A stretch of 6,000 nt of DNA from CAYUPI01 sp964446585 (GCA_964446585.1 CAYUPI010000125.1:1-6000); one strand, 5' to 3'. Counted from the stretch's first letter, positions 1-5,169 are shown. Notes: generated from the sequence alone by a model not told the origin. Translations and numbers: made by a program.

Positions 1-13
1 ATGGTTGTCTTTC

Positions 14-235
14 TCAAACCAACCAGCGGGTGTCCACTTTTTTGGGGGAAGGGCTACCTCGATAGAGCCGGTTTTCCAGCGCAATGCTGATGGTAGCCCC
101 GTCAATCTGCCTCAGGGTATTCAAGCACTCAGTTGTTCGCTGCCCCTTTATTTTGAACGTGATTATAGCTGACACTATCGCAGCCCCAATCGTTATGATG
201 ATCGCGGCCGAGGCTCGCCGCGTATGAGACTTCAT
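14..235 (-). CDS. Small prepilin-like membrane-anchored protein
   Basis: A 73-residue protein. It opens with a short basic stretch (MKSHTRR) followed by one hydrophobic segment at about residues 10-26, then a hydrophilic tail with ECLNTLRQIDGATISIALEN at about 36-55. That Cys-x-Asn-x-Leu-Arg-Gln-Ile-Asp-Gly-Ala pattern resembles the 'C.NNLRQIDGAK..WALEN' stretch of short pseudopilin-like proteins that are frequent in Verrucomicrobiota, so it is probably anchored in the inner membrane and exposed outside. I chose the ATG at 235 because the basic-then-hydrophobic start fits a membrane anchor. A TTG at 319 is also in frame, only 6 bp past the stop of the upstream gene, and would give 101 residues. 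The part after ALEN is shorter than I would expect for the family and ends in an unremarkable basic tail. Its role is unknown. Family recognition is moderate. Confidence 0.55.
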   Translation of the reverse strand: MKSHTRRASAAIIITIGAAIVSAIITFKIKGQRTTECLNTLRQIDGATISIALENRLYRGSPSPKKVDTRWLV

Positions 236-325
236 AAGCTGGAACCTGACGCTGAGCGGTGCGCCGCGAACGACGCACGAATGCAAACACAGGCTCTGTA
301 GGCGCACCCGCTCAAGCAAAAGTTG

Positions 326-670
326 TCAGGCCACGGGAGTTTCCTGGCCGTATCTCCCTCGGCTTCTCATGTCCGGGATGATATGCCGGAGTAGGTAGAT
401 GAGCTTGAACCAGCTCGAGGCCTCCAAAAGAAGCAACACTCCCCAGAGGTCACTATGCTGGCCTCGGTAGCGCGCCTTCCAGTGCAAAATAGTCAGAATG
501 TACCCGTAGAGGAAACAGGGCAGGAGGGACAGCACACCCGCAACAAGGCAGAGCTGCGCCCACGGTCTGACGTTGTTGAGTATGAGCGCCAGCAGGAGTA
601 GTGGGATCGCTGCAATTGCGAGTTTCGACAGCCTGGTCAGAGTCCTGAACTTGTTTGCGAATGGGTGCAT
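326..670 (-). CDS. Small multi-pass membrane protein of unknown function
   Basis: A 114-residue protein that I do not recognise. It has three hydrophobic stretches, at about residues 15-32 (LSKLAIAAIPLLLLALIL), 37-62 (including LCLVAGVLSLLPCFLYGYIL) and 74-94 (LWGVLLLLEASSWFKLIYLL). They are separated by a basic loop (HWKARYRGQ) and followed by a basic tail. This suggests two or three membrane spans in the inner membrane. The ATG at 668-670 is the only ATG near the start of the frame, but no clear Shine-Dalgarno precedes it. The stop lies 6 bp before a TTG that could start the next gene downstream, so the two may be cotranscribed. No enzymatic motif is visible. The gene is plausible because of its length, its membrane pattern and its tight spacing to the next gene. 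Confidence 0.6.
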   Translation of the reverse strand: MHPFANKFRTLTRLSKLAIAAIPLLLLALILNNVRPWAQLCLVAGVLSLLPCFLYGYILTILHWKARYRGQHSDLWGVLLLLEASSWFKLIYLLRHIIPDMRSRGRYGQETPVA

Positions 671-710
671 TGGCGGTTGCGAGTGATTAAGCGGATCTGC
701 ATATCGTCCA

Positions 711-724
711 GTCCGGGATGATAT
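711..724. repeat. Second copy of a 14-bp direct repeat
   Basis: The sequence GTCCGGGATGATAT occurs exactly at 371-384, inside the small membrane protein gene where it encodes its IIPDM region on the minus strand. It occurs again here, about 40 bp upstream of that gene's start. The two copies are 340 bp apart and in the same orientation. This could be a remnant of a small duplication or simply chance. Confidence 0.35.
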
Positions 725-775
725 CCGAACGGCTGCGGCCGCTCAAGGGGTCATGGGCCGGCGAGGGTGGGGAAA

Positions 776-818
776 GTTGAAGGTTGAGAGGTTGAGAGTT
801 GAGAGTTGAGAGTTGAGA
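776..818. repeat. GTTGAGA heptamer tandem array
   Basis: Six 7-bp units in a row. The first is GTTGAAG (776-782). The others are exact GTTGAGA at 783-789, 791-797, 798-804, 805-811 and 812-818, with one extra G at 790. The array lies downstream of the PDZ-thioredoxin gene and upstream of the small membrane gene, both on the minus strand. Purine-rich heptamer arrays like this recur between genes in some Verrucomicrobiota, and a different heptamer array occurs at 5828-5855. The units contain no stop in some frames but do not look coding. Confidence 0.85.
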
Positions 819-910
819 GGGGCGAAGAGAGGCCGGGTTCGCTGCTTAGGGTGATGCAAGGGCTGATCACGGGCCGCATGCGCCGCTCAGGGCAGCCACA
901 AGCAACTCGG

Positions 911-951
911 TCAAAGTGAACCCGCTTTCAGTGCGGTAATGTCTCACTTGA
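911..951 (-). terminator. Possible stem-loop at 3' end of the PDZ-thioredoxin gene
   Basis: TCAAAGTGA (911-919) can pair with TCACTTGA (944-951) with one bulged A. Inside it, CCGC (922-925) can pair with GCGG (933-936) around a 7-nt loop. The outer arm overlaps the stop codon of the minus-strand gene. No U-tract follows on the minus strand, so an intrinsic terminator is not established. It could equally be a 3'-protecting hairpin or chance. Confidence 0.25.
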
Positions 952-1771
952 CCCTCGTGGTTTGCCCTTGCCGGAGTTGGTTGTTCACAGTCTCAGAAAT
1001 GTTCGCCGGATTCGCAGCCACAATCTGACTTTGGCGGTCTATTACGTAAGCTGTGGGAATCGCCTCGACATGGTAGGCCTTTCTGGCGCTGGTCCCCACC
1101 CAGACGTTGTGCGTCTGATCCCAGCCCTTTGCTTTCAAATGTTTGGCCGCCGCATCCTGGCCATCGTCAACGCTGGCAGCGATTAAAACGACGTTACTCT
1201 TCCAGTTCGGATTTTTCTCCACGTAGCCCTGAAGCTCGGCCATTTTCGGCTGACAAGGACCACACCATGTCGCCCAGAATTCCAAAACGATGACCTTGCC
1301 GGCGTAGTCCGCTAATCGCTCCGATTTCCCATTGGCCAGCCGCAGCATTTCAATGTCCGGCGCTTTCGTTCCATTGGTGAGCAGTACGCCATCTCCCCAA
1401 GCGGTCAGAGCTTTGAGTTCCCCTCGCACCAGCTTAATTACCCGGGCGCTGGAGTCATCTTCCCCGGCGGGAACAATCGTCAGACGAACCGTGGTCCCGA
1501 TACGGCCCCGAAGCAACCCAACCGCCTGGGCCAGCTTCGCGCTCTGCAACTGAACTGGCGGTTCGTTGTCCTGCGCAACTGCCAGAATTCTGTCTCCTAC
1601 GTGAATGTTCTTTTCCGCCGCTGCCGGCGAGTCCGAAAGGATGCCCCTCACCACAGTCGCTTGCCCCTCGGCTCCCAAAACGAGCCCCACTCCGCCCGTC
1701 CCGTATTCCGTAACTTCGGCAGCCTGGGACGTGAACCAGACAACCAACGTTAGATATTTTAGTATTCCCAT
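944..1771 (-). CDS. Secreted PDZ-thioredoxin (TlpA-type) fusion protein
   Basis: A 275-residue protein predicted to act outside the cytoplasm as a thiol-disulfide oxidoreductase. Residues 1-17 are a short signal peptide with a likely SPase I cut after SQA. Residues about 24-115 look like a PDZ domain, with a GVGLVL carboxylate-binding-type loop at 27-32 and VGDRILAV at 58-65. Residues about 135-265 are a TlpA/redoxin-type thioredoxin fold: KAPDIEM entry strand, then VIVLEFWATWCGPC with the redox pair C170 and C173, and the cis-proline P239 in AIPTAYVID. TlpA-family proteins usually keep substrate thiols reduced, for example in cytochrome c maturation. The PDZ domain may bring a client C-terminus to the active site, which is inference. 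The ATG at 1771 has only a weak ribosome-binding site. It follows the upstream gene by 29 bp, so translation may be coupled to that gene. Domain calls are strong; the substrate is unknown. Confidence 0.88.
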   Translation of the reverse strand: MGILKYLTLVVWFTSQAAEVTEYGTGGVGLVLGAEGQATVVRGILSDSPAAAEKNIHVGDRILAVAQDNEPPVQLQSAKLAQAVGLLRGRIGTTVRLTIVPAGEDDSSARVIKLVRGELKALTAWGDGVLLTNGTKAPDIEMLRLANGKSERLADYAGKVIVLEFWATWCGPCQPKMAELQGYVEKNPNWKSNVVLIAASVDDGQDAAAKHLKAKGWDQTHNVWVGTSARKAYHVEAIPTAYVIDRQSQIVAANPANISETVNNQLRQGQTTRVK

Positions 1772-1801
1772 TGGCGAGTTCGGGCTTCGCGCGGTTAACC
1801 C

Positions 1802-2692
1802 TTACGGCGCTGCCCCTGCTGTGGCAACAACTGGGGCTACTATTTCCGTCGTCGTCAGCTCGATGGGCATCTCGCTGACAGGAAGATCAACGGATAGCTT
1901 GGCTTTGCCGGCCACTGCGCCCTTTGGCACTTGAAAGTCGGTCGTATAGAACTCCCAGTAACAACACCGGTTGGTCAAATCGTGAGAGGTGCGCACCGGC
2001 ACACTGCCGCTAGCCGCCGGCCATTGAATGCTCAATCTTGGCACCACAGCACTCGGCAAGGCGTCGATGCTGAGCCGTGATTCCGCGCCTGGACCCGACC
2101 CGGGATTAAGAAAACATAAGCTCAACCGCTCTCCCTTTTCGCCAATGCTGAATTGCTTTCTCCGAAGCAGCTTCGGCGTGAACGGCCCTCCGAAGTGAAT
2201 GACCGGAGCCTGCTCCCGACTGGTGGACCAGAAGGTGCCAAACCAGCCGGCATACATGGGCATTTTACCGTTTACAGTAACCGATAATCCGTAGCTATCT
2301 GTCTTGTCGTGGTAATTCCAGCGTCGCAACACGAAGTTGGTGTGCCACGGCCCTTTCGCCGGCATAATAGCGTCAAGCGAGTATTCGAAGTCCCATTGGT
2401 TCGCACCCAGGTCTCGGACCTTGCTCGGCTCGATCGGCGGCCCGTCATCGGTCAGGTCGCCATTGGCATTCTTGTCCACGATTAATCGCCTGCGGTCCTC
2501 AACCATCCACACTTTCACGTCGCCGCTGTCGCCCAGGGTGAGCAGGCAATACTTCGGCGCGGTTTGGTAGCTCGGCTCCTTAAGGATGGCGCGATCAGGC
2601 TGGCTCGCCTGGTTTGTCGAAGCGCATGCCATGTCCGCCAGAGGCAGTTCGAGGCAGATCGTGATTGCCAGGAAAATAAGCAAACGGCGCAT
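1802..2692 (-). CDS. Secreted protein of unknown function with EF-hand-like loop
   Basis: A 296-residue protein with a signal peptide (MRRLLIFLAITICLELPLADMACA, likely cut after about residue 24). Near residues 73-83 it has DKNANGDLTDD, which matches the first nine positions of a calcium-binding EF-hand loop (Asp1, Asn3, Asn5, Gly6, Asp7, Leu8). Position 12 is Gly rather than Glu or Asp, so calcium binding is uncertain. The rest is rich in aromatic and beta-prone segments (WHTNFVLRRWNYHDK, MYAGWFGTFW, CCYWEFYTTDF) and looks like an extracytoplasmic beta-rich fold. Similar 'NANGDLTDD' stretches occur in secreted Planctomycetota and Verrucomicrobiota proteins associated with TlpA-like thioredoxins. 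This fits its position 29 bp upstream of the PDZ-thioredoxin gene. It has several cysteines (C49, C193, C243, C244), which are possible clients of that thioredoxin. The ATG at 2692 has a good Shine-Dalgarno. I do not assign a function. Confidence 0.78.
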   Translation of the reverse strand: MRRLLIFLAITICLELPLADMACASTNQASQPDRAILKEPSYQTAPKYCLLTLGDSGDVKVWMVEDRRRLIVDKNANGDLTDDGPPIEPSKVRDLGANQWDFEYSLDAIMPAKGPWHTNFVLRRWNYHDKTDSYGLSVTVNGKMPMYAGWFGTFWSTSREQAPVIHFGGPFTPKLLRRKQFSIGEKGERLSLCFLNPGSGPGAESRLSIDALPSAVVPRLSIQWPAASGSVPVRTSHDLTNRCCYWEFYTTDFQVPKGAVAGKAKLSVDLPVSEMPIELTTTEIVAPVVATAGAAP

Positions 2693-2698
2693 GTATGT

Positions 2699-2704
2699 TC
2701 CTTC
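2699..2704 (-). promoter_or_regulatory. Ribosome-binding site of the 296-aa secreted protein
   Basis: GAAGGA on the minus strand lies 6 nt before the ATG at 2692-2690. This supports that start and marks the head of the two-gene operon. Confidence 0.65.
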
Positions 2705-2739
2705 AGTTTCTCCTGCGGGTCATTTGAACTGCGTGAACA

Positions 2740-2745
2740 ATTATA
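2740..2745 (-). promoter_or_regulatory. Candidate -10 box (TATAAT) for the two-gene operon
   Basis: A perfect TATAAT lies on the minus strand about 47 bp upstream of the 2692 start codon. The hexamer 17 bp further upstream is TGGCGC (2768-2763), a poor match to TTGACA. The -35 element is therefore weak or supplied by an activator. The position fits a 5' leader of roughly 40 nt. Confidence 0.4.
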
Positions 2746-2912
2746 GCGTTCAAGATAAAAGAGCGCCAGCCCTGAGCTTACTCTGTTGTCTGGGTGCGGC
2801 TGCAGTGCCAGTGGTGTCGCATGCGTGAAGCCTCCAAATGAGTCAATCTTCTCGTGTCGCGCTTTTGGCAGGCGAGGGTAATTCAGAGGAGGGCCTCAAG
2901 GTCGTCAAAATC

Positions 2913-2925
2913 TTTCTTTAAGAAA
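2913..2925. promoter_or_regulatory. 13-bp A/T-rich dyad, possible operator
   Basis: TTTCTT-T-AAGAAA is a perfect inverted repeat with 6-bp arms and one central base. It ends 3 bp before the first TGCRA box, so it could be part of the same protein-binding region. It is too short to be a terminator. The function is inferred from position only. Confidence 0.3.
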
Positions 2926-2928
2926 AGT

Positions 2929-2964
2929 TGCGAGTGTTTGCAATTGTTCTGCGACTGTCTGCAA
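2929..2964 (+). promoter_or_regulatory. Four helically phased TGCRA boxes upstream of the head genes
   Basis: Two 15-bp direct repeats, TGCGAGTGTTTGCAA (2929-2943) and TGCGACTGTCTGCAA (2950-2964), match at 13 of 15 positions and start 21 bp apart. Each begins with TGCGA and ends with TGCAA, so TGCRA recurs at 2929, 2939, 2950 and 2960. That spacing of 10, 11 and 10 bp puts all four on one face of the helix. The block ends 76 bp before the protease start codon. Binding by a regulator or a phage protein is an inference. Confidence 0.45.
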
Positions 2965-3040
2965 CTCGTTTTGGGTTGTGATTCCCCGTCGGCCAATTCC
3001 TGAAAAAACCGGTGCTAAGGTGGGGCAAAAGCAAGCACCG

Positions 3041-3832
3041 ATGAACACAATTCCTGATCTGATTCCACTGCACGATAACCGGCGTGGGCTGCGGAGCCTT
3101 CTGCAGGTCGAAGTGCGCGAGGCGAGTGGCGCGACTGCGGGTGGTGGTGAACTGAGCGTCACGCCTTGCCTCGATTTCGTTGCGAGCACGGCGACGCTCG
3201 ATCGGTATCAGGAAGTTATCGAGCCGGTCGGCTGGCGGCTTGAATCGTATCGCAGGAATCCGGTTTTCCAGAATGCCCATAATTATGGGGACATTCTTTT
3301 CACTCTCGGCAAGGCACTGACGACAGAAGTGCGAGTGGTTGGAGGCAAGCCGGCCTTGTGCCAGAGGATCGAGTTCGCGACGGAAGTGAACCCGGTGGCC
3401 CGGATAGCGTATGGCCTTTACAAGGGCGGGTTCCTGAATGCGGTGTCGGTGGGCTTCATTCCGTTGAAGTGGGAAGACGGGGGTGAGGAACGTGGAGCGG
3501 AGGAGGCTGGAGCGTTGGAGCGTGCGGAAAAAGGAGCGGTGCCGAGGAGGAGGTATCTCGAACAGGAGCTGCTCGAGGTTTCGGCGGTTGCGATTCCGGC
3601 GAATCCGGATGCGCTGGCGCTTGGAGTGAAGTCAGGCGCGGTCGCGAAGGATGATTTGCGGGACGCGTTGGAGTTGTTGAGGGCGATCGCGGGGGCGGAG
3701 GCAGAGAACCCCTCACCCCTGCCCTCTCCCGCAGGGAGAGGGGGAATCGACGGCGGCCCGCTCGGAGAGCGAGCCCTACCGTCGATGTTGCATTTAGCAC
3801 GCGAGCTACGGCGCGTTATGCAGAAGGCATAA
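3041..3832 (+). CDS. HK97-type prohead protease
   Basis: A 263-residue serine protease that would cut the N-terminal delta domain from capsid subunits during head maturation. The family pattern is clear: LDFVASTATLDRYQEVIEP at about 44-62, a WRLESYRRNP segment at 65-74, the catalytic-type histidine H80 in QNAHNYG, the catalytic-type serine S136 in NAVSVGFIPL, and LLEVSAVAIPANPDAL at 177-192 with the probable acidic partner E179. The core is uninterrupted. Two regions look added: an Ala/Glu/Gly-rich insert at about 147-170 and, at 223-236, NPSPLPSPAGRGGI, which is the in-frame translation of a palindromic DNA repeat. I chose the ATG at 3041; a GTG at 2978 is also in frame but adds a tail unlike the family. 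The Shine-Dalgarno for 3041 is distant (AAGGTGGGG at 3017-3025). The capsid gene follows after 55 bp. No portal or terminase precedes it. Confidence 0.88.
   Translation: MNTIPDLIPLHDNRRGLRSLLQVEVREASGATAGGGELSVTPCLDFVASTATLDRYQEVIEPVGWRLESYRRNPVFQNAHNYGDILFTLGKALTTEVRVVGGKPALCQRIEFATEVNPVARIAYGLYKGGFLNAVSVGFIPLKWEDGGEERGAEEAGALERAEKGAVPRRRYLEQELLEVSAVAIPANPDALALGVKSGAVAKDDLRDALELLRAIAGAEAENPSPLPSPAGRGGIDGGPLGERALPSMLHLARELRRVMQKA
3494..3538 (+). repeat. GGAGCG-rich insert inside the protease gene
   Basis: GGAGCG occurs four times, at 3494, 3509, 3517 and 3533, in a purine-rich stretch. It encodes the low-complexity segment GAEEAGALERAEKGA between the catalytic core and the conserved PANPDA motif. 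It is probably a slippage or repeat expansion in a tolerant loop. Confidence 0.45.
3709..3748 (+). repeat. Palindromic dispersed repeat, copy A, within the protease gene
   Basis: This 40-bp element matches copy B at 5186-5225 at 36 of 40 positions and is in the same orientation. Its core, CCCTCTCCC-GCA-GGGAGAGGG (3722-3742), is a perfect 9-bp stem with a 3-nt loop. It keeps the protease reading frame open and encodes NPSPLPSPAGRGG. Elements of this kind (CCCTCACCC...CTCTCCC...GGGAGAGGG) are dispersed in many bacterial genomes as REP-like or MITE-like sequences; that link is from memory. Confidence 0.85.
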
Positions 3833-3846
3833 GCGCCATTGAACCC

Positions 3847-3869
3847 GACCGGTTGGCGTGCGGCCGGTC
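3847..3869 (+). other. Short inverted repeat between protease and capsid genes
   Basis: GACCGG (3847-3852) can pair with CCGGTC (3864-3869) around an 11-nt loop. It ends 4 nt before the capsid Shine-Dalgarno. A 6-bp stem is weak. It could be an mRNA processing or stability element, or chance. Confidence 0.25.
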
Positions 3870-3873
3870 CAGC

Positions 3874-3880
3874 AAAGGAA
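3874..3880 (+). promoter_or_regulatory. Ribosome-binding site of the capsid gene
   Basis: AAAGGAA is followed by ATG at 3888, with 8 nt between AGGA and the start codon. This decides against the in-frame GTG at 3858. Two ATGs sit in tandem (3888 and 3891) and either could be used. Confidence 0.7.
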
Positions 3881-3887
3881 AATCGAA

Positions 3888-5135
3888 ATGATGAACAACA
3901 CAACGGCTCTCAGTGAGGAGCAGGTGAAAGAATTCCAGACCGTGCTCGGAGAGATCAAAGGCGGCTGGGCCGAAGTCAAAGCTCTGCCGGCCACTTTCAA
4001 AACGATGCAGGACGAGACGGCACAGCTCGGGCAGCAAATGAAAGATGTAAGGCGTCTGCTGGCCGGGCGAGGAGGGACAAATCCGCGCAACCGGGCGCCA
4101 GGCCTGGTGAGCGATGAATGTGCGCGTCACCTCGCGGCCCAACTGGTTGTGCACTGCCACAAGAGCGATCGATTATCGGGTCTGTGCTCTGTGCCGGCGC
4201 AGAGGGACGCGTTGATCGATTTCGCCTGCAATACGCTCAATGTCTCGAGTCGGGCGGCGCTGAGCACGGGCGATATTCCGCTACCTACGGAATATGGAGG
4301 CGAGATCCGGGAGTTGATCTCGGAGTTTGGCGTGGTTCGCCGGCGGATGTCGCCTTACCCGATCGGGATGGGGACGAGTCGTCCGGCGCGGATGGGGACG
4401 CGGCCGGCGTTCGGATCGATTGCGATGTCGGCGGCATTCAGTGAGAAATCCCCGACCGTTACGTTTGCTTCGCTCGAATCCCACAAGGTCGGCGGGATTG
4501 TTCGACTTCCGCGAGAGATTGATGAGCAGAGCATCGTGCTGATGGGGCAGTTTCTCGCTCGTTACGGCGCGGTGGAGTTCGCCCGCGCGGAGGATAACTG
4601 GGGGTTCATGGCGGATGGCGGCGGCACTTACGAGAATGTGAAGGGCATCGTCCAGATCGCGCGCGACAACACGAAGACGGTGGTGCTGGCGGCGACAAAG
4701 ACGAAGCCGAGCGACGCGACGCTGGACGATTTCCGGACGCTGCGGACGAAGGTGAACAAGGCGGCGCTGAGCGGGCGACTGTCGGCGTATTACCTGGATA
4801 CGACGTGGGAGACGCGGCTGCCGTCGTTCCGGACGGCGGCGGAGCCGAATGTGTATCAGCGGTTGCCGGATGGGAGCGCGTTGCTCGACGGCTATCCGAT
4901 CGTTTGGACCGATGTGCTGACGGCTTACGGGACGAGCGCGAATGCGGATGCGCCGCTGGCGGTGTTCGGCGCGCTGTCGTTCTGGTGGATGGGCGAGCAT
5001 GGCAGTCCGCGGATCGATACGAGCGAGCACGTGTGGTTCGCGAATGATCAGCTGGCGGTGCGGTTCATCGAGGAGATCGATTTCGATTACGCCGCTGTGG
5101 ATTCGACGGCTGCGCTGATCACGGCGGCGAGCTAG
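3888..5135 (+). CDS. HK97-fold phage major capsid protein
   Basis: A 415-residue shell-forming protein. Residues about 8-60 are charged and helical (EEQVKEFQTVLGEIKGGWAE, MQDETAQLGQQMKDVRRLL), matching the delta or scaffold domain that the neighbouring protease removes. A basic Gly/Arg-rich linker (GRGGTNPRNRAPG) follows. The fold begins with the typical AALSTGDIPLPTEYGGEIRE near 123-142, then FGVVRRRMSPYPI, and a strand-rich E-loop-like part with SEKSPTVTFASLESHKVGGI. The A and P domains follow, with LARYGAVEFARAEDNWGFM and an N-x-KGI motif (YENVKGIVQIA). The C-terminal VWFANDQLAVRFIEEIDFDY is also characteristic. The length is typical of the phage_capsid family (about 300-430 with the delta domain). 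The cleavage site cannot be fixed from sequence. The stop is TAG at 5133-5135, and the gene is intact. Confidence 0.93.
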   Translation: MMNNTTALSEEQVKEFQTVLGEIKGGWAEVKALPATFKTMQDETAQLGQQMKDVRRLLAGRGGTNPRNRAPGLVSDECARHLAAQLVVHCHKSDRLSGLCSVPAQRDALIDFACNTLNVSSRAALSTGDIPLPTEYGGEIRELISEFGVVRRRMSPYPIGMGTSRPARMGTRPAFGSIAMSAAFSEKSPTVTFASLESHKVGGIVRLPREIDEQSIVLMGQFLARYGAVEFARAEDNWGFMADGGGTYENVKGIVQIARDNTKTVVLAATKTKPSDATLDDFRTLRTKVNKAALSGRLSAYYLDTTWETRLPSFRTAAEPNVYQRLPDGSALLDGYPIVWTDVLTAYGTSANADAPLAVFGALSFWWMGEHGSPRIDTSEHVWFANDQLAVRFIEEIDFDYAAVDSTAALITAAS

Positions 5136-5148
5136 GGAGGTGAGAGGT

Positions 5149-5169
5149 GGGAGGGGCGAGGGGTGAGGG
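5149..5169 (+). other. Canonical G-quadruplex motif in the capsid-connector spacer
   Basis: Four G-tracts lie in sense orientation: GGG (5149-5151), GGGG (5153-5156), GGGG (5160-5163) and GGG (5167-5169). The loops are 1, 3 and 3 nt. This meets the usual G3+N1-7 rule. It lies 14 nt after the capsid stop codon. The last two tracts are also one arm of the hairpin at 5160-5196, so the two structures exclude each other. Confidence 0.55.

Larger units (their letters stand above)
671..943. other. Intergenic region with a heptamer array
   Basis: A 273-bp gap between two minus-strand genes. It holds a second copy of a 14-bp sequence found inside the preceding gene (711-724), a GTTGAGA tandem array (776-818), a purine-rich stretch after the array, and a possible stem-loop at the 3' end of the PDZ-thioredoxin gene (911-951). 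I see no convincing ORF, RNA gene or promoter. Confidence 0.5.
2693..3040. other. Intergenic region between host-like operon and phage module
   Basis: A 348-bp gap between divergent gene sets. On the left it holds the leader and candidate promoter of the minus-strand operon. In the centre is a 13-bp A/T-rich dyad (2913-2925) and four helically spaced TGCRA boxes (2929-2964). I see no tRNA, integrase, att-like core or clear sigma-70 promoter for the plus-strand genes. A short minus-strand stretch here could be a decayed coding remnant (see findings). A 27-codon plus-strand ORF at 2838-2921 is not convincing. Confidence 0.5.

Noticed and set aside
700..735. A promoter for the small membrane gene around GATATG on the minus strand
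   Set aside because: The only -35-like hexamer at a usable distance is a poor match, and GATATG is weak. It is not above background.
2746..2768. A sigma-54-type promoter suggested by TGGCGC followed by TTGAAC on the minus strand
   Set aside because: The GG and GC doublets do not have the required 10-bp spacing. The TATAAT box is the simpler reading.
2838..2921. A 27-codon plus-strand ORF starting ATGAGTCAA in the border gap
   Set aside because: It has no good Shine-Dalgarno, is very short and has no recognisable motif. It also overlaps the dyad and a possible minus-strand remnant.
2918..3280. Long minus-strand ORFs opposite the start of the protease gene
   Set aside because: They run antisense to a clearly conserved protease. 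Their sequences are Arg/Pro-rich shadow translations without domain features.
3418..3903. A minus-strand ORF containing LPAGEGRGEG
   Set aside because: That peptide is the antisense translation of the palindromic repeat, and it recurs opposite 5186-5225. It is a repeat artefact, not a gene.
4281..5030. A 249-codon minus-strand ORF across the capsid gene
   Set aside because: It is an Arg/Pro/His-rich antisense shadow of the capsid frame, as expected in GC-rich DNA. The capsid frame has clear family motifs.
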